Below, piece after piece: positions 9,191 through 18,390 of a stretch of 24,066 nt of DNA (position 1 is its first letter; each line of letters begins with the position of its first letter). The stretch is from Basidiobolus meristosporus CBS 931.73. Taxonomy: Eukaryota; Basidiobolomycota; Basidiobolomycetes; Basidiobolales; Basidiobolaceae. The DNA lies in assembly GCA_002104905.1 (NCBI GenBank), contig MCFE01000957.1:1-24066 (forward strand), given 5' to 3'. A program made the translations under genes and the position numbers. Under the pieces are notes generated by a model, which ran no database searches, was not told where the DNA came from, and saw only the letters and a program-made list of their open reading frames with translations.

Positions 9191-9654
9191 TATCTACTTA
9201 CCCTCTGTCTCATACATTGGAACTGTTGCCTTGATGAGTCCTGCATATATTCCTCTTGGACACCACTCAGCTCTACTGGTATATCATGTAGTACATTGGC
9301 TTAGGGAGCTATTGGCTGGAAGTAGGCATGACAAAGCACTCTAGTAGAAAATCATCCAGAATTCAATAGAGGGGAGAAATATATGGCAGACTTAGCTTCT
9401 GTAGGCAGGGATTGTTAGAGACTAGCATATATTACAGCTCATAGGAGGCCATGGAATGGTGTGCTTAACTGGATGCCAAAGAACTTCAATGAGATATCTA
9501 AGCATTTCAGAGTGGGAGTAGAGCTTACTACTGGCATTGAAGTAGAGATTAGAGTGCCATGTAGTGCTGTAGAGCACTACATTGATCTGGCATTATAAAC
9601 ATGCTGGCACTTTGTGGCACTATCCAATGGATCAAGTGTATTGCTCCAATATGA
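9191..9654. other. No gene recognised
   Basis: Low-CpG sequence with the end of a 93-codon plus-strand frame (9063-9344) that has no recognisable motif and no homologue elsewhere in the window. GTAGTGCT/AGCACTAC at about 9562-9582 forms a small inverted repeat. Confidence 0.35.
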
Positions 9655-10674
9655 ATGTTAGATTCATTGAAGACCTGCCATAGTAAGCATTATATAAAAA
9701 TTTGTGGCACTACATATACACCTATAAGTTACATTATTTCCCCTTTAATTTGACTTACTTCTATACATATAATTCCAAGAAATAAGTAACAACTTACTTT
9801 CACATTCAGTGCAGCCAGCAGCACTACATCCAAAAAAGGCCATGTTGACAGTGTGCCACTGAAGGTACTAATGCAGACTCCTCAGGCTTTCATTCATATA
9901 GGCAAACGAGTATCTTTGCTGAGCTGCAAGCTGACCATAATGCTCATGCAGATGAGAATGTAGCAAGTGAAGTACCTTTGGTTGAAGACCAGCAAGTGTC
10001 CATTATAACATCACCACCACTTGTATTATCAAGTATATTGTTAGCTCATACCAAGGCACTAATGTGGAAATTAGGTGCAGTGGCTGATTGGATGGATACA
10101 ATGGCCCAGAGAAGTCTGTAAATAGTCCACAAATGGGATGAGTCAATAATATGCTCAGTGTAATCAGTATACCAGGTAGGGAATGCAGCATCTTTGCTGC
10201 AAAGAAGGTGCTCTTGTAGCTCAGTGTCTCAGCCAGCAATTGTGCCATAACTCAATGTGACAATAGAGAAAATCCTTACAGTCTTTGAAGCGCAGCTACA
10301 GTGCCCAAAGATAAAGCCCACCAAAAACCTATTGCAGCATGGGAGGAGACTCTGGAGCTTACACCCAAGCTTAAAATCCAAAGACATTGAAGATATACAA
10401 AGTCAATGAGTGCCATGATGAAGTGAGGGTTGAAATTCAGGAGGCTATGGGAAGTCTAGTACAGCATCATATTAAGGCCAGCATACTATGGGACCATCAG
10501 GAACCCAAGGCAAAGTAGAGTGCACTTGATTTACTCCACAAGAACTATCCTGGATTCAATTAAGTAAACAGATTAGGGCTGGCATTGGTATGCTAAGAAG
10601 GTATCTCAAGAATAGCAGAAACCATCAAAGGCAGAAGAACAAGGGCCCCATGGCTAAAAACCAGCAGCTTTGTT

Positions 10675-11265
10675 AAAGCTTGCAACAAGCAGGGCTGAAA
10701 GCACCATAGCCAGAATGTTGCCAGTAAGGGTCAGACAGGCAGAAGCAGATGCATCAGTGCAGCATATATTAAGGAGATAAAGCAGTTCAACACAAAAGCA
10801 CTCAGTCACAGTATCAGTGAAGGAACTGACAGCAATAAAAAGCTGTAGCTTTCTCAGTAGCCCATCACAAGTAAGGCTGAAAGTTACAAATAAGCAGCAA
10901 AGAAGTGACAGGTTGCAGCAAGAGTGCTGGCAAGGAACAAGCAGACAAAAACAGATGCACCAGTGCAGTATTCATCAAGAAGAAAACAAAGCTCAATACA
11001 AGAAGCACTTGTTATAGTAGCAGTTAGGGACCTGATCATGTTGAAAACCCACAGCTTTCTCAGGAGTCTATCACAAGCAGGGCTTATAGTTCCCAGTATG
11101 TGGTGAAGGAACAAGGGGTTGCCAGGAGTGTGCTGGAATGGGACAAGCAGGCAAAAATGGATACAACAGTGCAGCATACATCTAGGGGGAAACAGAGCAC
11201 AATACAAGAAGCACCTAGTCAATGTAGCAGTGAGAGATTTGGCAGCAATCAAGGTAAAGGTAAGG
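10675..11265 (+). repeat. Three tandem repeat units in R3 (~195 bp each)
   Basis: Units begin near 10675, 10855 and 11057. Each carries (A)CAAG(C/T)A(G)GGCT, GTTGC, (A)GAGTG(C/T)TGG, CAAGCAG(G/A)CAAAAA, GCAGTATTCAT or GCAGCATACAT, AAACA(A/G)AGC, and AAGAAGCAC. Same unit as in R1 and R2. Confidence 0.75.
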
Positions 11266-11634
11266 AGAAAAAGGTTCACTCAAGCCAGAGACAGAAGCAT
11301 GAGAAAAAGCTGCAGTTCTCACTGTTGATGCTCTTAGCTCAAAAAAGGCTGAATCCCATCATTGCCAAGTAGAATTGCCAATCACACCAAAGCTGTTTTG
11401 TCAGGAGTTGGAAGTGCAGCCAGTTGAGCTACACTCCAGTGAGGTAGATGAGTTTGCAAGAAAAGCAGTTTGTCTATCAATGCCTCCATTTCTACTATAG
11501 TGGCAGGGTGGGGATCCTACTGACAGACAAAGCAACATTGTCAAGAACTCAAAAGATTATCACAATGCCTAAAGTGGAATTTTGGAACATCAATAGGCAC
11601 CCAAGTGGTTGCAGCACTTTTCTAAGAACAGGTT

Positions 11635-11639
11635 TTGAG
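11635..11639. repeat. Copia target-site duplication, left (TTGAG)
   Basis: TTGAG lies immediately before the 5' LTR and is repeated at 16320-16324 immediately after the 3' LTR. Confidence 0.9.
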
Positions 11640-11988
11640 TGTTGTAAAAATTTGTATTTCCATCTAAATATTCACATAACTTAGTCACTTAGACCATTGC
11701 CTTCAAATCCTAGAGAATACTGACCAAATTCCTTGTTGGGATTTACTTAGAATATTTTCACCAAAATACTAGGTACTCAGAACATGAAAATTCTCAAAGT
11801 TGTCCAAGCAGCCCCAAACTTTGCACACATGTTCTTGGGACCTTCCTTAATCTATTCTATGTGTTTGTAATGCCAAGACCAGGTAAAAGTATAAATACTA
11901 CTTTTAGATTCAATAAATAATTAAGTGAAAACCACATAATCTACTTGTTCTCCCAATCACTTCCAATATCTCCAAGACTCTTACAACA
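11640..11988 (+). repeat. Copia 5' LTR (349 bp)
   Basis: TGTTGTAAAAATTTG...CTCTTACAACA. It holds a TATA-like AGTATAAATAC near 11888 and AATAAATAA near 11912 as candidate promoter and polyadenylation signals. The 3' LTR reads CACTAAATAA at the latter site, so that copy has lost the exact AATAAA. Confidence 0.95.
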
Positions 11989-12000
11989 GGTTATGAGCCC
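11989..12000 (+). promoter_or_regulatory. Primer-binding site complementary to the initiator tRNA-Met anticodon arm
   Basis: GGTTATGAGCCC abuts the 5' LTR. It is complementary to GGGCUCAUAACC, the anticodon stem-loop of eukaryotic initiator tRNA-Met (CAU anticodon), not to a tRNA 3' end. This is the half-tRNA priming arrangement known from Drosophila copia and yeast Ty5. Confidence 0.8.
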
Positions 12001-12019
12001 CAAGCTGTCACTCTCTGCA

Positions 12020-12559
12020 ATGTCTACTACTGCTATTACTGGAATTTTTCCCTCTGCTGAAAAGTTGGATGGATCTAACTACCAAGTGTAGAAGGTGAAG
12101 ATGAAGATGCTGCTACAAGAAAGAGGCCTTTGGGATATTGTCATGGGAGAAGAATGCCCTCCTAAAAACGTGGGAGAGGAAGCCTTAAAGTACCAGAAGA
12201 AAGAACAAAGTGCCTTTAACTGCATTTGCCTTAATGTCAAGGACAAATTGCTAATTCAGTGCTCAAGAGCAAAAACGGCAAAGAATGCCTGGAAAGCATT
12301 AGAGGACACCTACCAGTCATGTTCAGCTGCTAAGAAGATGTATCTGAGACAAAAATTCTTTACTACAAGGATGCTGCCAGGAGAAGAAATGAAAAATCTG
12401 ATTAACAGAATTACCCTGCTGGTAGATGAGATGGAATCTGTGGGCATACCAACTACTGATAAGGATGTGATAGTTACCATCCTGAATAGCCTGACAGACA
12501 AGTTTCAGGGCCTTGTATCAGCCCTAGAGTCCAGAACTGAAGATTTGACCTTAAATTAA
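12020..12559 (+). pseudogene. gag: Copia gag
   Basis: This is the capsid part of the polyprotein, which would build the cytoplasmic virus-like particle. The ATG at 12020 is the first after the primer site and gives MSTTAITGIFPSAEKLDG, a usual Copia gag start. A TAG at 12089-12091 falls in the conserved N-Y---W position. The frame then stays open through 12095-12559 with helical gag sequence (KNAWKALEDTYQS, FFTTRMLPGEEMKNLINRI). A TAA at 12557-12559 interrupts L-L---YGRLLDEE, a conserved gag block that continues past it in the same frame. Both stops are one transition from a plausible sense codon. There is no separate gag stop in the original design, since gag and pol share one frame. Confidence 0.9.
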
Positions 12560-13210
12560 GTATATGGAAGGCTCCTGGATGAAGAATTAAGAAAATCAAG
12601 CGCCAATAAGAAGGAAGAAGAAAATGCTTTAATAAGCAATGATAACCAACAAAGGAGGTACCCAAGACCCTACAAAGGCAACAGCAACCTGTTTTGTAAC
12701 TACTGCAAAAGGAAAGGACACACATCAGACCGGTGTCTCAAAAAGAAAGATAATCAGCAAAAGAAGCCTGAATATGGAAATGCTGCAACTACTGAAGATA
12801 GACTATTCATATCTGCACTAAATATGACCACAAACAAGAATTCTCAGATGTGGTATATTGACTCTGGAGCATCTCAACACTTTACACACCAAAAAGAACT
12901 TTTTACCCAATATCAAGAAATTCCAATTAGGAAGGGTTTCATGGGTGACAATAGAACACTTGATGCAGTGGGAGAAGGAACTATCCAAGTAAACCTAAGA
13001 AGCAGTGAAGGAAGCCATACACTGACCTTTAAAGAAGTACTCTATGTACCAAAAATAGCCAAGAATCTACTCTCTGTAAGCAAGGCCACAGCGGAAGGAC
13101 TCAGTTTCAGTTTTGACAATTCTGGATGCAGGATCACTGATCAAAATGGTGCCCATATTGCTTCAGGAATCAGAGATCAAAATCTATACAAGTTGACTTA
13201 TATTCCATAA
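12560..13210 (+). pseudogene. pol: Copia nucleocapsid zinc knuckle and aspartic protease
   Basis: It continues the gag frame without a shift. The CCHC knuckle CNYCKRKGHTSDRC is encoded at 12695-12736 and would bind element RNA. The protease catalytic motif DSGA lies at 12860-12871 in WYIDSGASQHFT, and the second protease block VLYVPKIAKNLLSVSK follows near 13040, as is usual for Copia. The protease would cut the polyprotein inside the particle. The frame ends at a TAA (13208-13210) that is not a natural end, because integrase sequence follows at once. Confidence 0.9.
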
Positions 13211-14138
13211 TATCTGGAAGCCAATATAAGTAACTTAAATGAAGAAACACCAATACTTTGGCACAGGAGATTTGGGCACATCCTTTTGATTATTTGCGTA
13301 AAATGATCAAAGATCAGCTAATTTCTGGAATGAAAATTGATCCCCCAGCTAATTTGGAGCACTGTGAAGCCTGCATATATGAGAAACAAGCCAGACAACC
13401 GTTCAAGAGCTCTGGGTTAATCAAACAAAAAAAAAATTAGATCTAATTCACTCAGATCTGTGTGGACCTATGCAAAATTTATCCTTAGGTGGGATGAAGT
13501 ATTTAATCACTTTTATTGATGATTATACAAGATACACATGAGTCTACTTCATGGAGAGAAAGGAAGAAGCTCTGTCTGAGCTCAGGGAGTTTAAAGCCAT
13601 GGTGGAGAGAGAAACTGGTGGAAAAATCAAGAGAATACGCTCTGACAATGGTGGAGAATATACCTCAAAACTCTTCATCCACTTCTGCAAAATTCATGGG
13701 ATAAAGCAAGAGACTACTGTACCATACTCCCCACAGCAAAATGAAGTAGCAGAACAAGCTAACAGATCAATAATTGATATGGCAAGATCTATGATCCATG
13801 ATCAAAAATTATCCTATGATTTTTGGGCGGAATGAGTTGCCACTGCTGTATACCTTAAAAATAGGAGTTATAACAGAATACTTTGTGATTCTACTCCATC
13901 TGAAGCATGGTATGGATACAGACCAAGTGCAGAACATCTAAGAATATTTGGGTGCACAGCATATGCCAAAAAACTGGCCGGAAATCAGTCAAAATTTGAG
14001 CCAAAATGTGTAAAATGCATATTTTTGGGCTACTGCAATGAGAGTAAGACATACAGACTCTACAATACCAAAGCAAAGAAGCTTATCAAGTCCAGGGATG
14101 TGCTGTTTGATGAGATTCAAAATTTTCACAAAAAATGA
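13211..14138 (+). pseudogene. pol: Copia integrase
   Basis: The enzyme would insert element cDNA into the genome. The GAG-pre-integrase/zinc domain starts with LWHRRFGH near 13258, followed by a frameshift near 13280, and the cysteine pair in EHCEACIYEKQ (about 13358-13390). A run of ten A residues at 13427-13436 carries a frame slip, after which the core begins with LIHSDLCGP. The catalytic residues of a DDE core are all visible: D in HSDLCG, D in RSDNGGEY (about 13640) and E in SPQQNEVAEQ (about 13740). A TGA sits at 13539-13541, another at 13833-13835, and the frame is lost near 14130. The C-terminal part includes FGCTAYAKKL and IFLGYCNESKTYRLYN, typical of Copia. Confidence 0.9.
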
Positions 14139-15936
14139 CATCAGATGATGACAAAAATTTGATCTCAAGTCCACCAATTGTCAGGATTGAATCAGAGCAA
14201 AGCAGTGAAAATTTTTTCACTCCAGAGGACTCTACAACCATGGTTCAGCCAGAATCAGTGCCCAGGAATATCCCAGAAGTGATCATTCCAGTATCAAATG
14301 CCCAGAGATCATATCAAATAAGAAATAGCCCAAATTACAATATCAATGAGGGTACAAACTTAGCCTATGCCTATTCAGTACATATTGATGAACCCCAGAC
14401 TGTAAAAGAGGCCCTAAATAGCCCTCAGACAAAGTTTTGGAGATCTGCAATGACTGAGGAATATCAGGCACTGATGGAAAATCAAACTCGGGACTTAGTC
14501 AAATTACCAATCAACCAAAAATAAATTGGATGCAGATGGGTCTTCAAGACAAAATACAAGGCTGATGGCACAGTTGAAAGATACAAAGCAAGACTTGCAG
14601 CCAAAGGATACTCTTAAGCAAAAGGACTTGACTATACTGAGACCTTGGCACCGGTAGCCAAGTTTAATTCCATCAGATTAATATTGGCTATTGCAGCCAA
14701 ATATAAGTTTTTATTCATCAAATGGATGTAAAAACTGCATTTCTGAATGGAGAACTTGATGAGGACATGTATATGGACCAGCCTGATGTGTTTGTTGACC
14801 AAGATAACCCCCATTTGGTCTGCAAGCTTAAAAAGTCACTATATGGTCTCAAACAATCACCAAGAGCCTGGAATTGCAAGATAGATTCTTATTTGGAATC
14901 CTTGAGTTTCAAAAGAAGTAATGCTGACTATAGTATACACTATAAGCTAGATAGAGCAAATCCAGTTCTATTAGCTCCATATGTGGATGATCTTATTATA
15001 GCCGCCAATAACCTAGAAGCATTGGAAGAGACTAAATCCAGCCTATCTAAGGAGTTCAAGATGTCTGATTTAGGAGAACTTAGTTACTACTTAGGGATTA
15101 AGTTCTCCATAGACAGAAGTACCCAGACTATTACCCTAAGCCAATCCAAGTATATTCAAGATATACTAAAGAAGTACAAAATGGAAGACTGTAAACCGGC
15201 AGCTACCCCAATGGAGACAAACCTTAACTTGGTCAAAACTCAACCAAATCAAGAGAGCTTGGTGCCATCTGAAAGCCCTGACTTTCCTTATCAACCTATG
15301 GTTGGCAGTCTGATGTATATCATGCTTGGAACACGTCCAAATATCTCATATTCAGTGGGAGTTGTCAGCCAACATAATCAGAACTATGGATCTGATCATA
15401 TTGCAGCAGTTAAGCGGATTTTTAGATACCTAAAAGGAACTGCTGATATTTGCTTAAGATACACTTATAAGGACTCAGAACAATATCTTGTGGGATACTC
15501 TGATGCAGATTGGGGACAAAACTTAGAAGACAGAAGATCCACCACAGGATACGCCTTTCTGTACTGTAAAGGAGCAATTTCATGGAATTCAAGAAAGAAA
15601 CCAACCGTAGCACTTTCCACCACAGAGGCAGAGTATATGGCAGCCTGTGAAGCTACAAAAGAAGCAATGTGGTTAAGAAAGCTGTTTACAGATTTAGGCC
15701 TATGTCAAAAAACGCCTATTACTTTATTTCAAGATAATCAAGGATGTATACAATTAGGTAGAAATCCAACTTTTCATGCTAGAACCAAGCACATAGATAT
15801 TAGACATCATTTCATACGTGAAGCTATAGAGAGTAACTTAGTTAGCTTAGTTTACTGTCCCACAGATGAAATGATTGCAGACATATTTACCAAACTATTA
15901 GCTAGAGACAAGTTTGAATATCTTAGGTCAAATTAG
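14135..15936 (+). pseudogene. pol: Copia reverse transcriptase and RNase H
   Basis: This part copies the RNA into DNA and removes the RNA strand. 14135-14524 encodes the integrase-RT linker and the start of RT (ALNSPQTKFWRSAMTEEYQA). A TAA at 14522 precedes IGCRWVFKTKYKADG and YKARLAAKGYS, with a further TAA at 14615-14617 and a one-base shift near 14713. From 14722 to 15936 there are 404 open codons with DVKTAFLNGELDE, YGLKQSPRAW, the catalytic YVDDLII (about 14980), LGELSYYLGIKF, RNase H GYSDADWG and STTEAEYMA, and the terminal HIDIRHHFIRE and ADIFTK. The long open RT/RNase H segment contrasts with the broken integrase. Confidence 0.95.
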
Positions 15937-15961
15937 GACTAGTCAGTATGAACATTTAGCT

Positions 15962-15970
15962 GAGTGGGAG
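15962..15970 (+). promoter_or_regulatory. Polypurine tract
   Basis: GAGTGGGAG directly precedes the 3' LTR, where it would prime second-strand synthesis. The same tract is conserved in the old minus-strand Copia, in reverse complement just right of 1367. Confidence 0.8.
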
Positions 15971-16319
15971 TGTTGTAAAAATTCGTATTTCCATTTAAAT
16001 ATTCACATAACTTGGTCACTTAGATCATTACCTTCAAATCCTAGAGAATACTGACCAAATTCCTTGTTGGGATTTACTTAGAATATTTTCACCAAAATAC
16101 TAGGTACTCAGAACATGAAAATTCTCAAAGTTGTCCAAACAGCCCCAAACTTTGCACACATGCTCTTGGGACCTTCCTTAACCTATTCTATGTGTTTGTA
16201 ATGCCAAGACCAGGTAAAAGTATAAATACTACTTTTAGATTCACTAAATAATTAAGTGAAAACCACATAATCTACTTGTTCTCCCAATCACTTCCAATAT
16301 CTCGAAGACTCTTACAACA
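15971..16319 (+). repeat. Copia 3' LTR (349 bp)
   Basis: Same length as the 5' LTR, with about 10 differences clustered near the start (five in the first 65 bases) and the middle. It ends CTTACAACA followed by TTGAG. Confidence 0.95.
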
Positions 16320-16324
16320 TTGAG
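16320..16324. repeat. Copia target-site duplication, right (TTGAG)
   Basis: Identical to 11635-11639. Confidence 0.9.
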
Positions 16325-16721
16325 AAGATGCACTTAAATATTACAAGAACTTATTGTGAAGACTGGCAGAAGAGGTGCTAGACCTTGCAGTGCCAGCTGA
16401 AGACCAGGAGATACGGGAACCAGTGAATGAACAGGGAAATAAAGCTGCAGGTTCCTGCCAAAGCTGTGACAACAGAGTGTTACAGCAGCAATTCTTATAG
16501 AATGGTGGATTTTGATGGTGTTACTAGCTGAGCGTAGGTTTGAGCTGGATGTTAGTAAAGGGTATAGGGCCTTGTATGGATCAATACAATTGGAAATTGA
16601 TGTACAACTGAATATTCAGCAGAAATAAATCAATTTGTATCCATGAAAAGCAAGAGAATTGGCAGAGTCAGGAAGTAAGGATTGTGAAAAGGAGGCAATA
16701 GCCAATCAAAGTACACAATCA
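16320..16721 (+). pseudogene. R3, right part (after the Copia insertion)
   Basis: It continues the R gene exactly where 11639 left off: GAAGATGCACTTAAATATTAC corresponds on the minus strand to GAAAATGCACTTGAATATTG in R1 near 2440. The following GACTGGCAGA, GGGAACCAGTGAATGAACAG and AAAGCTGTGACAACAGAG also match R1 (about 2400-2290), whose translation there includes AWEPVNEQWHKAIGF. It then runs into the terminal block at 16722. Confidence 0.75.
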
Positions 16722-16958
16722 CAGGAGGTGATTAATAGCCTGTAATAAGAAAGTGAGAGAAATTGCAGAGGACCAATCAAAAGCCACTTATGCATTGTTG
16801 TGATGAAAAATTCTGACCTAGTTTTGTGTGAAATCTGGGGTGCAACTATTATCCAATGGTCTTTGCAGAGTGTCCTGACTGAATCCATACCTCTTAGTCA
16901 TGGGACTTTAGCTTTGTGACAGCCATTTGATGGGATCATCATATTATTTCTTATAGGG
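16722..16958 (+). repeat. Terminal block copy 3 (right inverted end of the R3 unit)
   Basis: It matches copies 1 and 2 from ACAGGAGGTGATTAA to TTTCTTATAGGG and is inverted relative to copy 1 at 1806-2042. Immediately beyond it lies minus-strand Copia RT sequence. Confidence 0.8.
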
Positions 16959-17250
16959 GCAAGTTAAGGTTTGTTCCTATTGGGGTAGCTGCTGGCCAGC
17001 AGTCTTGCTTCCGGTACTTCTTAAGCATATCTTGAATATACTTAAACTAGCCTTGAGTGATAGTTTGGTAACTTCTGTCAATGGGAAACTCTAGCCCTAA
17101 GTAGTTACTGAGTTCTCCCAGATTGGCCATCTTTAACTCCTTAGATGGGCTGGATTTAGTCTCTTCCAACAATAATAACATTGTCCACATATAGTGACAA
17201 TAGAACTGAATTTGCTCTATCAGGCTTATATTAGATACTATAGTCAGTAG
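16959..17250 (-). pseudogene. Copia reverse transcriptase remnant, minus strand
   Basis: On the minus strand, frames give recognisable pieces in the same order as RT of the complete Copia at about 14926-15220: DRANSVLLSLYVDN (for DRANPVLLAPYVDD), LGELSNYLGLEFPIDRS, KYIQDMLKKYRKQDC and AATPIGTNLNL. The catalytic YVDD has become YVDN. Frame changes and stops make it dead. Its orientation and order fit the upstream half of the element whose 3' end is at 187-1805, with the region between displaced by the R/tnp2 complex. It is truncated on the right by LTR A. Confidence 0.8.
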
Positions 17251-17816
17251 TGTTTTGCATCAACATTTAAAACTTGGCTAATTATACTCCGTGAGAATTC
17301 TAGTACCCTAACTAATTTTTCCTAACCTAAACATAACTCATCCCAGTGATGGTTTATTTTATCACTTCTCAGAATCAGATTTTAGCTGTCATACCTGATC
17401 AATTTTCATGTGGTCATTATATCCTCAACTGATCTTCTAAGCCTTTCCAGGTGATTGGTCATCTGAGCTCTATCCAACCACTTAGCAGTTGGCAAGACAT
17501 CAGCTGATTGATGATGCAACTTTCATTTATCTTATGTGCCTATCAATATCCAAACTGATTTCAGTTGGTCCAGTTTCTTGGTGCCTACACATTCAACTTG
17601 ATTAAAAGCATAAAAAAGCTTACTGAGCCTTTTGGTTTAGTGTGTGTCTCAACAAAATTAAGATTGTGCCTCAGCAAAATTAAGAAATCAGCAATTTTGT
17701 CCTAGTTTCTACTCAAGCCTAGTTTGCATAGCAAATCAACTCTGTTGCCTTTATAGCCAAAACAAGCTATATACAAGACCAACATTGAACTATAACCTCT
17801 CTGCTAATACTTCTGC
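17251..17816 (+). repeat. LTR-like repeat A, tandem with B
   Basis: It begins TGTTTTGCATCAACATTT and parallels 17817-18390 throughout, with 38 identical bases at 17628-17665 and 18170-18207. The TATA position reads GCATAAAAAAG, so the TATA box is degraded compared with B. It runs into B without a spacer. Confidence 0.75.
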
Positions 17817-18390
17817 TGTTGTGCATCAACATTTGAAACTTAGCCAATTTTACTTCATTTGAAAATCTAGTACCCTAACTGCTTTTCCCTAACCCAAACA
17901 TAACAAATCCCAGTTACAGTTTAGCTATCATGCCTGATCTATTTTCAAATGGTCATTATGTTATCAACCTATCTGCCAAGCCTTCCCAGGTGATTAGTCA
18001 TCTGAGATCTATCCAACCACTGTGCAGTTGCCAAGGCATCAGTTGATTGATGATGTAATTTTCATTTATCTTATGCACCTATGAACACCCAAATTGATTT
18101 CAATCAATCCAGTCCCTTGGCACTTACTAATTCAACTTGATCAGAAAAGTATAAATAAAGTTTACTGAACCTTTTGGTTTAGTGTGTGTCTCAACAAAAT
18201 TAAGATTCTGTCTCAGCAAAAATAAGAATCCAACAATTCCGTTCTAGTTTCTATCCAAGCCTAGTATACCTAGCACTCCAAAGAACACCAAGCCTAGCCT
18301 GCCTAGCAAATAAATATCATTGTCTTTATAGCCAACCCAGCTATATCCAAGACCAATATTAGATCAGAATCTTTCTGCTAATATTTCCAC
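17817..18390 (+). repeat. LTR-like repeat B, probable Gypsy 5' LTR
   Basis: It begins TGTTGTGCATCAACATTTG. It contains a TATA-like GTATAAATAAAG at 18149-18160 and AATAAAT near 18310. Its right edge is uncertain: homology with A ends near ATTTCCA (18389), though CTCTGACA (to 18402) would also give a CA end. It lies about 135 bp upstream of the gag ATG, the right distance for a 5' LTR plus leader. Divergence from A is roughly a fifth by eye. Confidence 0.7.

Larger units (their letters stand above)
9655..11639 (+). pseudogene. R3: decayed gene of unknown function, copy 3, left part
   Basis: Homology with R1 begins in the upstream region (GAATGTTAGATTCA near 9652, then GCCATAGTAAGCATTATA ending at 9694) and continues into the coding part from ACATTCAGTGCAGCC at 9802. 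There the R1 start codon is replaced by TTC. Landmarks: CAGACTCCTCAGGCT near 9877, GAGAATGTAGCAA near 9954, TCAAGTATATTGTTAGCTCAT near 10029, TTAGGTGCAGTGGCTGATTGGA near 10071, three repeat units at about 10675-11265, then GTTGAGCTACACTCCAGTGAGG and ACTGACAGACAAAGCAAC. It is interrupted at 11639 by the Copia element and resumes at 16320. Short open stretches (11100-11372, 11448-11684) are relics of the R frame. Confidence 0.65.
11640..16319 (+). mobile_element. Complete Ty1/Copia LTR retrotransposon (4.68 kb)
   Basis: It has two 349-bp LTRs in direct orientation with TGTTG...CAACA ends, a primer-binding site just after the 5' LTR, gag-protease-integrase-RT-RNase H order (Copia order, integrase before RT), a purine tract before the 3' LTR and a perfect 5-bp target duplication. 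The LTRs differ at about 10 of 349 positions by my alignment (about 3%), eight of them transitions, so this is among the youngest insertions here. It is not autonomous: the polyprotein has at least seven in-frame stops and three or more frameshifts. It inserted into the R3 repeat. Sequence to the left (11639) and right (16320) matches R1 continuously when the element is removed. Confidence 0.95.

Noticed and set aside
2830-11265. CRISPR-like or satellite array
   Set aside because: The ~200-bp units are few, diverged and part of a coding frame, without the short repeat/spacer regularity of an array.
17290-17330. Telomere-like CCCTAAC / CCTAAC strings in LTR A (also in B)
   Set aside because: They are isolated single occurrences in an LTR, not a tandem telomeric array.
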